From Takashimella koratensis (Eukaryota; Basidiomycota; Tremellomycetes; Trichosporonales; Tetragoniomycetaceae), in the NCBI GenBank assembly GCA_003116875.1, contig BCKT01000015.1, forward strand, positions 682,001 through 746,000: 64,000 nt of DNA. Direction: 5' to 3'. The notes beneath the pieces are model-generated. The model saw only the letters and a list, made by a program, of their open reading frames with translations. It was not told the origin of the DNA and searched no databases. A program made the position numbers and the translations under genes. Within the stretch, counting starts at the first letter, position 1. Each line of letters starts with the position of its first letter. Of this stretch, positions 36,036 to 47,308 are shown piece by piece.

Positions 36036-38008
36036 GGTGTTGGCTAGGATGAGTGGTGGTGGTGGTGTTGGTGGTGTTGAAGAATGGAGAATGTTGAGTG
36101 AGAGGAGGGAGGGAGGATGAGTGGGTGGGAGAGGGTGGAGGGAAAGAGAGGGGCGCCAAGTGAGATCCCCTCCACCTTCCTTCCCTCCACCTTCCTTCCT
36201 CCTTCCTCCACCGGCCAAACCTCGACCTGCGCTTTTCCCGCCGGCCGACCCTAACCGAGGGAACAGAGTGGCTGCCTCGCCTGCCTGCCTCGACCCACCC
36301 GCGGCCCGACCAATCACCGGCTTCGTCCTCCTCCGTCCGCGGATTTCCGGAATTCGGTCGGTGACTAGATTCCCTTGTGATATTGTCGGTGTCAGCAAAG
36401 AAGGAAAAGTCCACCTCATTTGAACGGACTGGAAGGCTGCACTCCGGTCAGAGAAATGGGGCACAGAGCATAGCAAATTTAAGGAGTTGACCTAATGGTG
36501 AGCCATTCTCAGTCGCCTAGACACTGTTTCAACGGTCGTTGCTCATTGCGCTCATGCCCATGCCCATCAACCTCGCTGCACTAAGGATCCAGCTACATCT
36601 TGCAATGACCAACCTGGGTCGTCCCTTCCCCACTTTTCACACCAGATTGTAGAGTCGCTCTACCTCAATTGGTAGCCACCTTCTCGAAATGCATCTGCTC
36701 ATTTCGTTCCCGAGTCCATCGGCCGTTGCCATGCCACCGCATCTCACATCCTCACCGCTGTTTAATCTCGTCGTTGCAACGCCTGTCTCTCGGTGTTTGT
36801 TGTTTACGGAACGATTCAACAAAATAGATCCAGTCCCGGAAATATAACCATGATCATGACGTCAAAGCCCCGATTCCGGCGGGTGGCTACCCATGTGACA
36901 TCTGTGGCGCCCACGCTGCTTCGTTCTCGTCACTTCAATCTTGTAACCCTTCTCTCCCTTATTCCCTGTGGATTCTGCCTATTGATTCGACTGTGGACTC
37001 GCGGTGCGGTACAGCGGGCGAGTCGATGCCCAGTTTTTAGACCCGTTTGGGAGGTTTGCCCCGCCTGGGGCCAAGTCAAACTCCTGGGGTCTAGCAGATG
37101 TTGCATCATACCTCCCCCCACCCTTGACGCCTTGGGCATGTGATCGTCTGTTCCCTGCCCCTACATCTCCGCCGCGTGGCTCGATCGACACATGCCTGCC
37201 TCTCCTCTTGCCCCCAACTGTGACACGGTGGCTGGCGCCTCTCCCGGATTCTACGAAACCTCTCGAGATTCCACCTCTCTGGAACCCCCCGGCGGAAGCA
37301 CCTTGTCCATTCGGTTTTATTTTTTGTTTGGTCCGACTCAGCAGGAGGTCGCGGTGACTCACGACCCTTTACGACAGAGTTGGACACAACTCTGTACGTA
37401 ACCATGAGCGAACCCGTCCTCCTGGGCTCCTGGCCGGGCGCCTTTCCTTCTTGATCCAAGGCGGGAGTGCAATGAGCGAAGCGGCGCGGCCAAGTGCGGC
37501 GACCAGAGCAAGCCCAAGGGGAGGGACAAAGAGGTCCCGGCGCCAGCGGAGCCCTATCGAGGTTATTTCATTTGTGTTTTGACGGCATACAAGGGCGCAG
37601 GGTAATTGACAAGGGGCTATCTGGTTTTGATCTGGAAATAGAAGGTAACTTGGCAAGAAACGGCAAGTAAGAACCGGAACGAGACGGAGCGGTAGCCGAT
37701 CAATTATGGCATGATGCGCAAAGGTCTTGTGGTCGGTTTTGCAGGTGGGGGCGGCCGGCCGAATACCGGAGTGCGACATGGTGAGACGAGACATAGTGAC
37801 GAGTATATAACTTAGGTATGGAAGGGATGATCTGATCGTTGTTCTTACCCCCCATCCTATCTGAAACTTTCAGCCTCGAGGTCTTTATAGAGCTGCCTAC
37901 CTCTACCTCAAGTCTCTCTGACCTATCCCTTTATCCACTGCTCACCTACCACTTCACCACCGTCCTCCATCTCACCCACCTCCACCACCAACCAACCCAA
38001 TCCCACTC
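36036..38008. other. long intergenic region upstream of SFA1 and the sugar transporter
   Basis: Nearly 2 kb between divergent genes. Open frames at 36979-37459 and 36121-36423 lack domain character, start context and splice structure, so I do not call them. CT-rich and C-rich tracts (for example 36170-36220) fit promoter use. Several GGGG/CCCC strings near 37050-37300 could be CreA/Mig1-type sites, as expected for a sugar transporter promoter, but this is only suggestive. Confidence 0.5.
37804..37810 (+). promoter_or_regulatory. TATA box of the sugar transporter gene
   Basis: TATATAA about 200 bp upstream of the ATG at 38009, with a CT-rich leader between. Confidence 0.5.
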
Positions 38009-40937
38009 ATGTCACACGCCACCGACGCGCGATCCGAGCACTCGGTCGCGGATACCTACGTCTCTCCGACCTCTGGCGGGGGTATGAAAGAAAAGTCCAC
38101 CCAACCGGGCGTCCCCGCTGCACCAGGCTCTTTTAATGGTTCCGACATTCCCGCCGAGGTTCTCGCGGGTCGTAACGTCGACACACACTATGCGGCACAG
38201 ATCCAGCCGTCCAGGCTGCATGGAAAGTCACTTTCGTTCATGGTTACCGTCGTCGCTGGGATCGGATTCACGCTATTCGGTTACGACCAAGGGTGAGTCT
38301 ACCGCCTCCCGCCTTGCCTTCTCCACTTCCCACCTCTCGTCGCCTGAGTACATCTTACCAGGTGTCCCATTCCGACCTACCCATTCCCCACCTCCCCACC
38401 TCGCTTGCACCTCGCTTGCGCCTCATCATCGCCGGTTCTCTGTCCATTTCTGGCTGTTCTTGTTTGGTCCCTTCTTGGGTCAGGTCAAAAATTGTTCCGA
38501 GCAGCTACTAGCGCCTTTTCTGTGGAGCCCGGGTCTGGGGGAAAAACTGCACACGACATCGGGTACTACGTACACCCGTGTTCTCAGTTGTTGGGTCTTC
38601 CGGAGGTTCCTTGCCTGCGGTGCGGGTGAAGTGCGGCTGCGTATGTAGCTCGTCGACTTAGCAGCGCTTGGCAGGTGTCCCACATGGGCCTTGGGCCCGT
38701 GATCATCGGGCCCGGTCACCCCCGCTGTCCCCCGTTCTGTCCCTTCCAAGCTAGCCTGAATGTCCTTCGGCCGATCCGGCACCGTATCTACCATACAGCG
38801 CCAGGCTAACCCACACTCAGTGTCATGTCCGGTCTCCTCACCCTCCCTGCATTCGAGGAACAGTTCCCTCAAACCGCCAACGGATTCGGCGCGAGCAAAT
38901 CGGCAACTCTCCAGTCCCTCCTTGTCGCAATCTGTGAGTGGCACATGACTCCATTTCCCTTACTTTTCGCCCGTCGCCAACTTCGGCGAGCAATGTTTGC
39001 GCGTCTGCGAGGAATCTTGAGCTGAGCTGACGCGCTGTAGATGAGCTCGGATGCATGGCCGGTGCGCTGTCCAACTTGTACATTGGTGACCGACTCGGCC
39101 GTCGCCACACCATCACCCTGTGAGTCCGCTTCTCCAAATACCATACTTTAACAAATTCTTCTCCTCTTTCACCTGCTTGACACATGCCCTAACACCATCA
39201 GTGGCGGGTTCATCATGATCGTTGGCGCCATCCTCCAAACCGCCGCTGTCGACTACGCGATGATGCTCGTTGCGCGAGTAATCACAGGTGTCGGAAACGG
39301 TCTCCTCACCTCCACTGTCCCCGCGTACCAATCCGAGTGCGCACCCGCACACCAACGAGGCGCGCTCGTGCTCTTCGAGGGATCATTGATCACTTTCGGT
39401 GTCATGATTAGCTACTGGGTCAATGTGGGCTTTTACTTCACTTCGGGGAGTATCTCTTGGAGGTTCCCTATTGCTCTGCAGATGATCTTTGCGATTTTCA
39501 TGATCACTTTCATGGTGAGTTGCCCTGCTATGCCGCCTAGGGAGAGGGGTAGTGTTGACCTTCCCCAGTACATGTTCCGACTACCTGAATCTCCTCGATG
39601 GCTCGTAGCGAAGAACAAGCACGCCGAAGCCCTTGCCGTCCTTGCCGCATTGGGCGGAACCAGCGTTGACGACAAGAAGACTCTCCAGACTTTCAACGGT
39701 ATCTGTGATGCGGTCGCTGCCGAGGCTGCCGGAGGGTTCAACATGAAGGAACTTTTGACTGGTGGCAAGTCACAGAACCTCCGAAGGACTCTGTTGGGTA
39801 TGGCTGCCCAGTGTTTCCAGCAGATCTGCGGTATCAAGTGAGTCATTGACTGAATGAATCAGCGAGCGAGCGAGGGAGATTGTTTTGCCTGGATTCGACC
39901 ATGGAGTGAGTGCTGACGAGCCTAGTTTGATTACATACTATCTCACTTCGGTGCTCACGAGCATGGGTCTCGACGCGGTCATGTCCCGAGTCATCTCCGG
40001 TGTCAACGGTACCTGCTACTTCCTCACCTCGTAAGTGTTTGGTCACTCATCCCGATACACCTGGCAAAACCCTATCCTTCGACACTGCTGACTCGCTTAG
40101 GCTCATTGCAATTTTCATCATTGAGCGTATCGGCCGACGCCGTCTTATGCTCTGGACCGCGGCCGCGCAGGCATGTACCCTCGCTGTCCTCGCTGGGCTG
40201 TACAACATCGAAGGGGACGGCAACAAGGGTGCTCAAGGTGTCAGGTGAGCTGAAAATGAATGACCTTGGCCTACCAGATGGTAGCTCGACACTGACGCGA
40301 TTACCAATTCTTAGTGTACTCTGTCTTTTCCTCTTCAACACCTGGTTCTCGATCGGATGGCTCGGGATGACCTGGCTTTACCCTGCCGAAATCACCCCTC
40401 TCCGTATCCGCGCACCAGCCAACGCCATGTCTACCGCCTCCAACTGGATCTTCAACTTTACCATCGTCATGGCGACAGGTCCAGCGTTCGCATCTATCGG
40501 TTGGGGTTGGTACGCTATTCTCGCGATCATCAACGGTATCATCATTTTCCCCGTTGTTTACTTTTTCTTCCCCGAGACCAAGAAGGTGAGTCGTCTGTTT
40601 CATTCGAGCCACAGTCTTGTCTTCTTTCTCTACCCCATTCTATTGAACCGCGCTGACAGATCACCAGTACTCTCTCGAGGAACTCGACATCATCTTTGCG
40701 CTGGCTCACGACCAAGGCACGTCCCCAGTCACCGTCAGTCTCTCTGGCGACATCCCCGAAGCCGGGTCCATGGAAGCCGAACGTATCCTCGGCCGCGCCC
40801 CCGCTCGTCCGGACATGGGTGAGCGCAGGTCCAGGTCGTACGGGATTCGAAGGATTGTTAGTCGCGAGACGAAGAAGACCGAGGTGCAGCACAAGGAGAA
40901 CGTGTTGACTGGGAACGCGGTGACCCAGAGGGAGTGA
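38009..40937 (+). CDS. MFS sugar transporter (hexose-type, 12 TM)
   Basis: Plasma-membrane proton or facilitated sugar porter of the major facilitator superfamily, about 540 residues in roughly nine exons. Family motifs: VTVVAGIGFTLFGYDQG in TM1, then VMSGLLTLPAFEEQFP after a 528-nt intron (38293-38820). Next are NLYIGDRLGRRHTI, ARVITGVGNGLLTSTVPAYQ with SECAPAHQRGA, RLPESPRWLV at the central loop, QQICGINLITYYLTSV, ERIGRRRLMLW, and WLYPAEITPLRIRAPANAM. It ends with FFFPETKK and a hydrophilic tail rich in Arg and Glu, ending at TGA 40937. The cytosolic N-terminus has about 60 residues without motifs. Substrate (hexose, pentose, lactose or other) cannot be told from these motifs. Small frames inside the first intron are not coding. 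Confidence 0.94.
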
Positions 40938-42201
40938 GCGTAGACGTGGAAAGTGAGGAGAGGATGAGGAGATGAGGAGAAGAAAAGCAGGAAAGGAGGG
41001 TTTGGGAAATGTAACATAGTTGCATGAAGACGAGGTAGAATGAGACGAAGAGATCGAGACGCGGGAATCTATTTAATATTATCTTGTAGCCATAGAACCT
41101 CCCCAAGCATGAATTGGTCATCGTGTACGCATCTAATCGGACAGGGCCAAGTGTCGCGCTCGCTATTGTTGAAACGGCGGTTCCAGGTGTCCAACTATGT
41201 GACAATGCACGAACGAGGTTGAAGCCACGCGGAGTGACGACATTCAGGCAACCGGGAGACATGACGCCGGAAGGACCAGGTACGACCGGTTCGGGTACGG
41301 CTCACGGTCGGACCCGGGCTGGGAGGGCGGGGGGTGAGAAGTGAGCTGCGCGTCAAAACCCAGTGGCCAGTCTTAGCGCGCCCGCTAGAGTTTAGCCACT
41401 CCAGGTCATCGAGGCTGTTAAAGCAAGGTACCGACCGACCTCGCCATTTGAGGAGGAGGGGGCACGCACGCCTCGGTTTGAAACTCTTTTTTTCCATTCC
41501 CTCGTTTGGGGGTTTATCAAATCCTAAACCCATCGTCCAGTCGCAAACCGTCATCTCTGCTGGCTCATTCCAGACTCGGACACATGGTTGGGCCCTCGGG
41601 ATGGCATAGTCATTAGCCAGGACAAGAAGATTGTCGATTGAATGGAATTGAAATCGTGCATGATTGTTGCTTCAAAATTGGAGTTTGAATGGGGTTGAAG
41701 ATAGTCTAGAGTATACTGTTCTGTATCCTCGACCTTGCTCCCTTTGCAGTCGCCACTCGGGCCGTGACCCTGTGCCCGCATCTTCGCCTCTTCCTCGTAA
41801 TCCATCCCCACTCCCGACTCCCAACTCACTGCACCCCCACTCCATCTACTGTATCCCCCGCCCCCACCCTTCATCCCGTACTCCCCCCTTCACGTCATCC
41901 CGGGGTTGTCGTCGACGTCCAGCACCTGTCGATCCCGTAATCCTCATCGGACTATTGCTCACGACTTGCAACTACTTTATAATCAGTCCTCTTACTTGTC
42001 CAAAACTCGCTTTCGTACTCCTCTCCCCTCGTACCTAACCACCCGTTCCTCGCGCCGCGTTCGCGACTCGACCCCTGTACAATCCATTCCACCACTCAAG
42101 CCTCCTATCCTCCCCATCCTCAACCCCATCTTCGCGACTGCCTCCCCTCACCCTCACCCCCACCCCCGACCCCTGCACACCCCCTCCCAAACCTCATCCT
42201 C
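40938..42201. other. intergenic, no gene seen
   Basis: About 1.26 kb: 3' flank of the transporter and promoter/leader of the next plus-strand gene. The last 300 bp are C/T-rich, as in other leaders of this window. Confidence 0.5.
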
Positions 42202-44704
42202 ATGTCTCAATTCTCCACACGCTCTTCTTCTCCTGACCTCGACCTCCCGCACCCTCTCCTCTCTCGACGTCAACCGCGGTTCTACATCCCCGTTTCTGAA
42301 CCCATGCGCTCTCGGCAGGCTTCTGGCCATACAACGCTTCACTCGCACAGTTCGTCCGCGTCTCACCCTCCCAGCCCACTCATCCCTTACTCTGCCAGCG
42401 GAAGCGTCTCTGGCGTCCCCGCGACGATCCCAGTCACTGGCGGAGGCGGGAGCTTGAGTGGACTCGTCGCGACAGGGAGCGGAGCAAGCGGGCGAAGTGG
42501 ACGAAGTTCACGCGCGTCGCTCGCTGCTCTCCGTAGCGTATTACACGAGTACAGCGTCCCTTCACCCTCTGGCCGGGCAACGCTTGACGCCGAGGGCCTC
42601 CCGATCGGCTCACCGGGTGTCGACCCAGACTCTAGTGGGTTCTCACGCACAGACGAGACCGGGTACCGTACTCCTCCCCTCCGACCTATCCCACCTTACG
42701 CGTACCCTGCGCACTCTGCCTCCCATCGACATACACACCGCCGGCTGCACAGTTACGCAGACACAATGGCATCCCTCGGTCGCGAAGCCGGTGCAGCTAC
42801 AGGTGTTGATACCGACACAGCGGGGCTAGGAACGAGTGCGATCGCGACGCCAGCAATGACCGCGATAGGGATGGGAAGGCTCGCGGCGGAACAGATGGAC
42901 GCACTTGTTGAGATTCATAGAGTCTTGTATCGAGGGAACGAGGACGTAGGCGACGCCAGGGGTTCGTGGTCAGAGCAAACAGTGGAAGTTCGGAGAGTGA
43001 TTGAGCGTTGGTTTGAAGGTGACTGCGGTGAGTGATTTTGCCCTCGTCTTATGCTTGATTTCTCTCCAGAATCCAGCTGACATGGTCTCAACGTGTTGTT
43101 TCGCTCGACCTCGCCGTTTATCTCCCCCTAGTCTACGATCACCCTCTGGTGCGACTTACAAGCCGGCAGTCATTCTTGACCCATTTCATCCTCCTCCACC
43201 TCACGTCCACCGCGTACCTCCCTTCTCTCACTCCTTCCGCGCTGGCGAGCTACGCCCGCTCCGCTGGGTCCCGCCTCATTGCGCGTCTCATGAATATCGA
43301 AGAGGCAGGTGATGACCTCGAGATCGGCCCTTCGCCGGTCAAGGGTGCCGCGAAGAAGGGCGTCGCGAAAGGAGACAGGGCAAAGGGGCTGGGTCTTGGG
43401 CTCGACGATGACGAGGTTGGGGTGCGTAAGAAAGTCAGGGCAGCGGGTAAGGCGGCAGAGGGAGGGGCAACAACGCAGGGGAAGAGAAGAGATGACGGTC
43501 AAGAGCGGTGGTGGAAGCTGTGGGACGTGTCAGCCGATTGTCGAGAGATTGGCTGTATGGAGTGTTATGGTGAGTTCCATAGCGAGAATAGGCGAGGCAA
43601 AGCTGACAGTGGGATATGGTGCGGTGTAGACGGGTATCACATTGCCATGATCGAACAGTGAGTCGGACTGCTTCTCATCTGTCAGTCTCACTAACCCGTT
43701 CCCAGAGTTGTTTCTCTCACGCTCTTCCCGTCCTTGTTGGACCGAAAAACCCGCTCAATCGAACCCGGGTTCACCCCCGTGGACTCGTCTGCGTCCCTCG
43801 AGTCGACCGCAGCTGCAGGCGGGGCTGGTGGAGCGGCGGCTGCAGCTGCAGCAGCGGCAGCGGCGAAGCTGGAACCNCCCCCGCCAAGGTCGTTCGCTCG
43901 CGCGCTGGTCGGGTGCGTCGCGAGCGAGTTTGAGTACCTCCTTCGTTGGGATCTGCCGATCTCTACCGTGGTCGAGTTCAACGAAGTCGGTGAGTATCCT
44001 GTCTCCACCGCTCAGTGTGAAGCGTTGCTATCTTGTATCCTCAACGCAAGTCTATGAGCTGACAACGATCAACGATTCACCCGGTCCCTCTTCGACAATG
44101 GTTTAGGCAAAGCAACTCACGTACGGGACGTAGTCGATGTCCGAGACGTGATCGACACTTTTGTCCCTTTTGCCAAACGGTTCAACTGGATCACCCGCCG
44201 CTTGACAGGTCTCGTGACTAGCTCGATAGGGACGCTGGCACTTGCGCTTGTCCCGGAACATTCGGCGACGGTGACGAAGCATGTGAGGATGCCGGACAGC
44301 GGCAAGTGGGTCGACCTCGGCCGCGCGAGGGGTCTAGAATGTGAGTTGTGAGATGAAGCGAGGAAGACACGAGGCCGCGCTGAGATCGCGATACATGACG
44401 TGGAGAAAACAAAGGTGTAGGCAAAAGGGTAAATGTTAACTTTTGTTCAGGCGACCTACCCCAACTGGCGTCCGCGATCCAGCTTCCATCTCCTCTCACA
44501 CCACCAGGAGCCACCACCGTCGCTCCTCCCGCCGGTCACCTGACCTCTGTCCCTAGCACAGGCGGTACAGTCACTGGTCCTGTTGGTTCTGGACCAAGCG
44601 TGGTCGGAGGACATGACACGACCCAGCCGAGAAACTCGCTAGGACTCGAAGGAATGAGCACGGACGCCCTTGATGCGCCTGACGTCGATGGCGGGAGCGC
44701 ATGA
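42202..44704 (+). CDS. large conserved-looking protein of unknown function, possible NTF2/SnoaL-like core
   Basis: Five or six exons encode roughly 650 residues. The N-terminal 220 residues are disordered (Ser, Pro, His, Gly). An ordered region begins at AAEQMDALVEIHRVLYRGNE. It runs through VRRVIERWFEGDCVYDHPLV, which is formed across an intron, RQSFLTHFILLHLTSTAYLP, and later DGYHIAMIEQVVSLTLFPSL, EFEYLLRWDLPISTVVEFNE, and VIDTFVPFAKRFNWITRRLT. The pattern of a helix followed by a short acidic-aromatic turn and strands split by inserts resembles SnoaL/NTF2-like proteins seen in fungi; this is an inference, not a match I could verify. Inserts are rich in Lys/Gly and in Ala (a run of about 11 Ala near 43850). 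The C-terminal 90 residues are again disordered. A single undetermined base lies at 43877, inside the Ala/Pro insert, and does not break the frame. Confidence 0.8.
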
Positions 44705-45363
44705 GCGGCTCATTGAAACGTTTATCACCCATTCAACCATTTGATCGGTTGCACACTTCACTTGAAACATGTTCGATAAATCTCCTTCCGATACAACTTC
44801 TTTCTACCGAGATACACACGCTGTATCCTTACATATCTGTACACGACAAGAACACAAGATACTATGACGATTTGCACCTTACCGATGTGGTGTGAAAGAG
44901 GTATCAGTATCAACATTGATTAGTAGTGTTCGCCATAAAACCTGATCGTGAGAGGAGATGGGATTGCTTGCTGGCTGGCTGGCTGGATCCAGCAAGTCGA
45001 GAGAGGGGTCAGAGTTGATATGTGAGGCCGGTGGGCCGGTGGGTTGTACAGACGCTTAGTTGTAGGTCTTGTTCACGACAAAGTATGTATCCTACAGACA
45101 GACTGTGTATGTATTGTATCTATCTATTATTCTTGCTCTTTGTAGACTGTCACCACTAGTGTCCATTCTCTCCCACTGAGAGCTGATCCATCGATGCCAA
45201 GACCGCAGCCGACTGTGAACGCCACATGCCATGTAACTGCGGGGCTCCGGGGTGTTTCGTCATCTGCCGTGCATGTCATCCAACGATACCGGCAAGGTCA
45301 TCGTCTTCATTCCCCTTCTCTCTTCACCCCTTTCTCCCATCGCCACCCCTTACAACCCGAACC
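44705..45363. other. intergenic with GGCT repeat and hairpin
   Basis: About 660 bp without a gene. At 44967-44996 there is an inverted repeat (CTTGCTGG ... CCAGCAAG) whose loop is a run of GGCT units. The right part is the promoter and leader of the SDR gene. Confidence 0.55.
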
Positions 45364-46820
45364 ATGCCTCCTCAATCCGCTTTGATCATTGGCGCCTCTC
45401 GTGGTCTCGGTCTCGCACTCACCAAACACTACGCGTCCGTCCTCCCGCCTTCCTCGGTCTTCGCGACCGTCCGTGGCCCGGCCCCTGCTCCTTCCTCAGA
45501 GTCCGACCCCTTCCCCAAGGGCGTGAGGATCATCGAGGGCGTAGACTGTATGAAAGAAGATGTAGGAGACGTCATTGTTCAAGGACTCCAAGGGACAAGC
45601 GTCGGCCTCGTCTTCTTCATCGCCGGGATACTTAAACCTGAGGTGAGTGATGAGAATGCCTGCTGTGACCCAGATGTACTGTAGAGCAAGGAAAGAGGAA
45701 AGTCAAGCGCTGATAGTTCCACTTGACTCGCGATTGGATCGGGGTAGGAGTTTGGAAAGAGTAGCTGGAAAGATGAGATTGCAATGTATACTGTTGGCGC
45801 GATCGCTCCGGTACGTCCACGTCCACGCCTCTTCCTTCTTCCCCACCTCTACCTCTACTCCTTCGAAGCTGCTGATGCTGACGCGCAACCTAACTGAAAT
45901 GCTCAACTACCTTCTGTCCCCCGCGCCCTCTTTCTCTCTCTTCTTCTAATCGTGCCAATGCATTCTCGCTCTCACTCGCGCTCCGCACCCGCTCGTAGGT
46001 CTCGATCGTGGAGAAACTCGTCATGGCCTCTTCCCTTGCCCCCGAGGCTAAGATCGTCCTCCTCACTTCCGAAGCTGGCTCTATCGCGCTCCGAACCGAA
46101 TCCGAGGGTGGACAGATGGTAAGTTTATCAATCAAAGGAAGACGGAAGGAAGGTGAAGGAAGATTACGGTGCTGATGGGGTTGTTATCTAGTATGGACAT
46201 CATGGGTCGAAAGCTGCAGGGAACATGATCGGACGACTCCTCTCGTACGATCTGAAGAAACTTGGTATCCCCATCGCCATGATTCACGTGAGTCGACCGT
46301 TACGGTGTTCCTGGCCGTCTGTATCCAAGACGCTAAAGATCCCGAACTTGTCATCAAGTAGTGAAAGCTGACTCCACGTAGCCTGGATTCCTCAAAACTG
46401 GTGAGCACGCCCCACCTCACCTCACTGTCTACGTCCTCCACCCTGCCCTCGAACGCATCGAGCCGGCCATCAAAGTCAGCTCGCAGATTGGCTAACACCT
46501 CAACTCACTTGGTCAGAAATGACCAAGGGCGCCGGTTTCGATCAATTCTATGAGGAAGGAGGCGCCGTCACTCCCGAAGAAGCCGCTATCCCAATCTCCA
46601 AGTTTGCAGACTCTCTCACTATGGAAATGTCGGGACGTTTCTACGCGCCTCGTAAGTGATTTGAATCGCTTCACGGTTTTTCATCTGCGCTTTCATCATG
46701 ACGATATGATATTTGGATTTGTTGACACACTCAGTTGGCGCAAAGGGGATCGGAAACGCTGAAGAGGTCATGGGGAAACAAGTCCTCTCCGCTCCCGCCC
46801 CGCTCGAGCTCCCTTGGTAA
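45364..46820 (+). CDS. short-chain dehydrogenase/reductase (C-factor-like)
   Basis: NAD(P)-dependent oxidoreductase fold, about 250 residues in seven or so exons. The N-terminus has the cofactor motif SALIIGASRGLGLAL, then FATVRGP and the acidic turn. The middle reads VGLVFFIAGILKPE, and after a splice EFGKSSWKDEIAMYTVGAIA, then IVLLTSEAGSIALRT with the catalytic Ser, and YGHHGSKAAGNMIGRLLSYD with the catalytic Lys. PGFLKTEMTKGAG follows (small exons). Four residues before the Lys, where the active-site Tyr of YxxxK normally stands, there is a His; a Tyr stands six residues before. It ends PAPLELPW (TAA, 46818-46820). No targeting signal. Substrate unknown. Confidence 0.88.
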
Positions 46821-47308
46821 CGTAACTGGACCTCAGCACGACAACACAAGAGCGCCTTGAGGCACCGTATACCGCAACGAAAAGAAAGAAGAAACAGGAA
46901 GCGTACAGTACACGATACGAGTCGATGAATGGGATCCAAGAAAAGAAGTTTTTGTAAGAGGAGAAGATATTGAGAAACAAGGTATTCGCAGAAGCAGAAA
47001 ATGCATGAGACAAAGTTCAACGTTCAACGACAAACCACTTCTCTCGCCCCATCATCCCTCTCAAACTTTACTGGTCCTGGCTTTTCTCTCAAGCAGTCAA
47101 GGACACAAGGACATATTAAATCCGCTACAAAGTCTCTTCATCACTTCGTTACCATTATACTTGAGGCGCAACGTATCGCCGGATTCTCTCTCTCGCTCGT
47201 CGTTCGACAAGCTAGTTTCGTCGGTCCATTTGAACTCTCATCAATCTTCTTTCGTCGTCTTGGTCGTTGTGGTCTTGGCAGAACTTTTGAATACTTTTTT
47301 TGATTTGA
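46821..47308. other. intergenic between convergent genes, no gene seen
   Basis: 488 bp of 3' flanks shared by the SDR gene (plus) and the mucin-like gene (minus). No coding sequence or structured repeat noticed. Confidence 0.5.

Noticed and set aside
36640..36730. Possible tRNA near a CTCAATTGGTAG string
   Set aside because: Looks like a D-arm but no GTTCRANNC follows at the proper spacing and stems do not pair.
36979..37459. Minus-strand open frames of 117-127 codons upstream of the sugar transporter
   Set aside because: Overlapping frames in several phases in a GC-rich stretch; composition rich in Arg and Gly, no motif, no splice signals. Better seen as promoter DNA.
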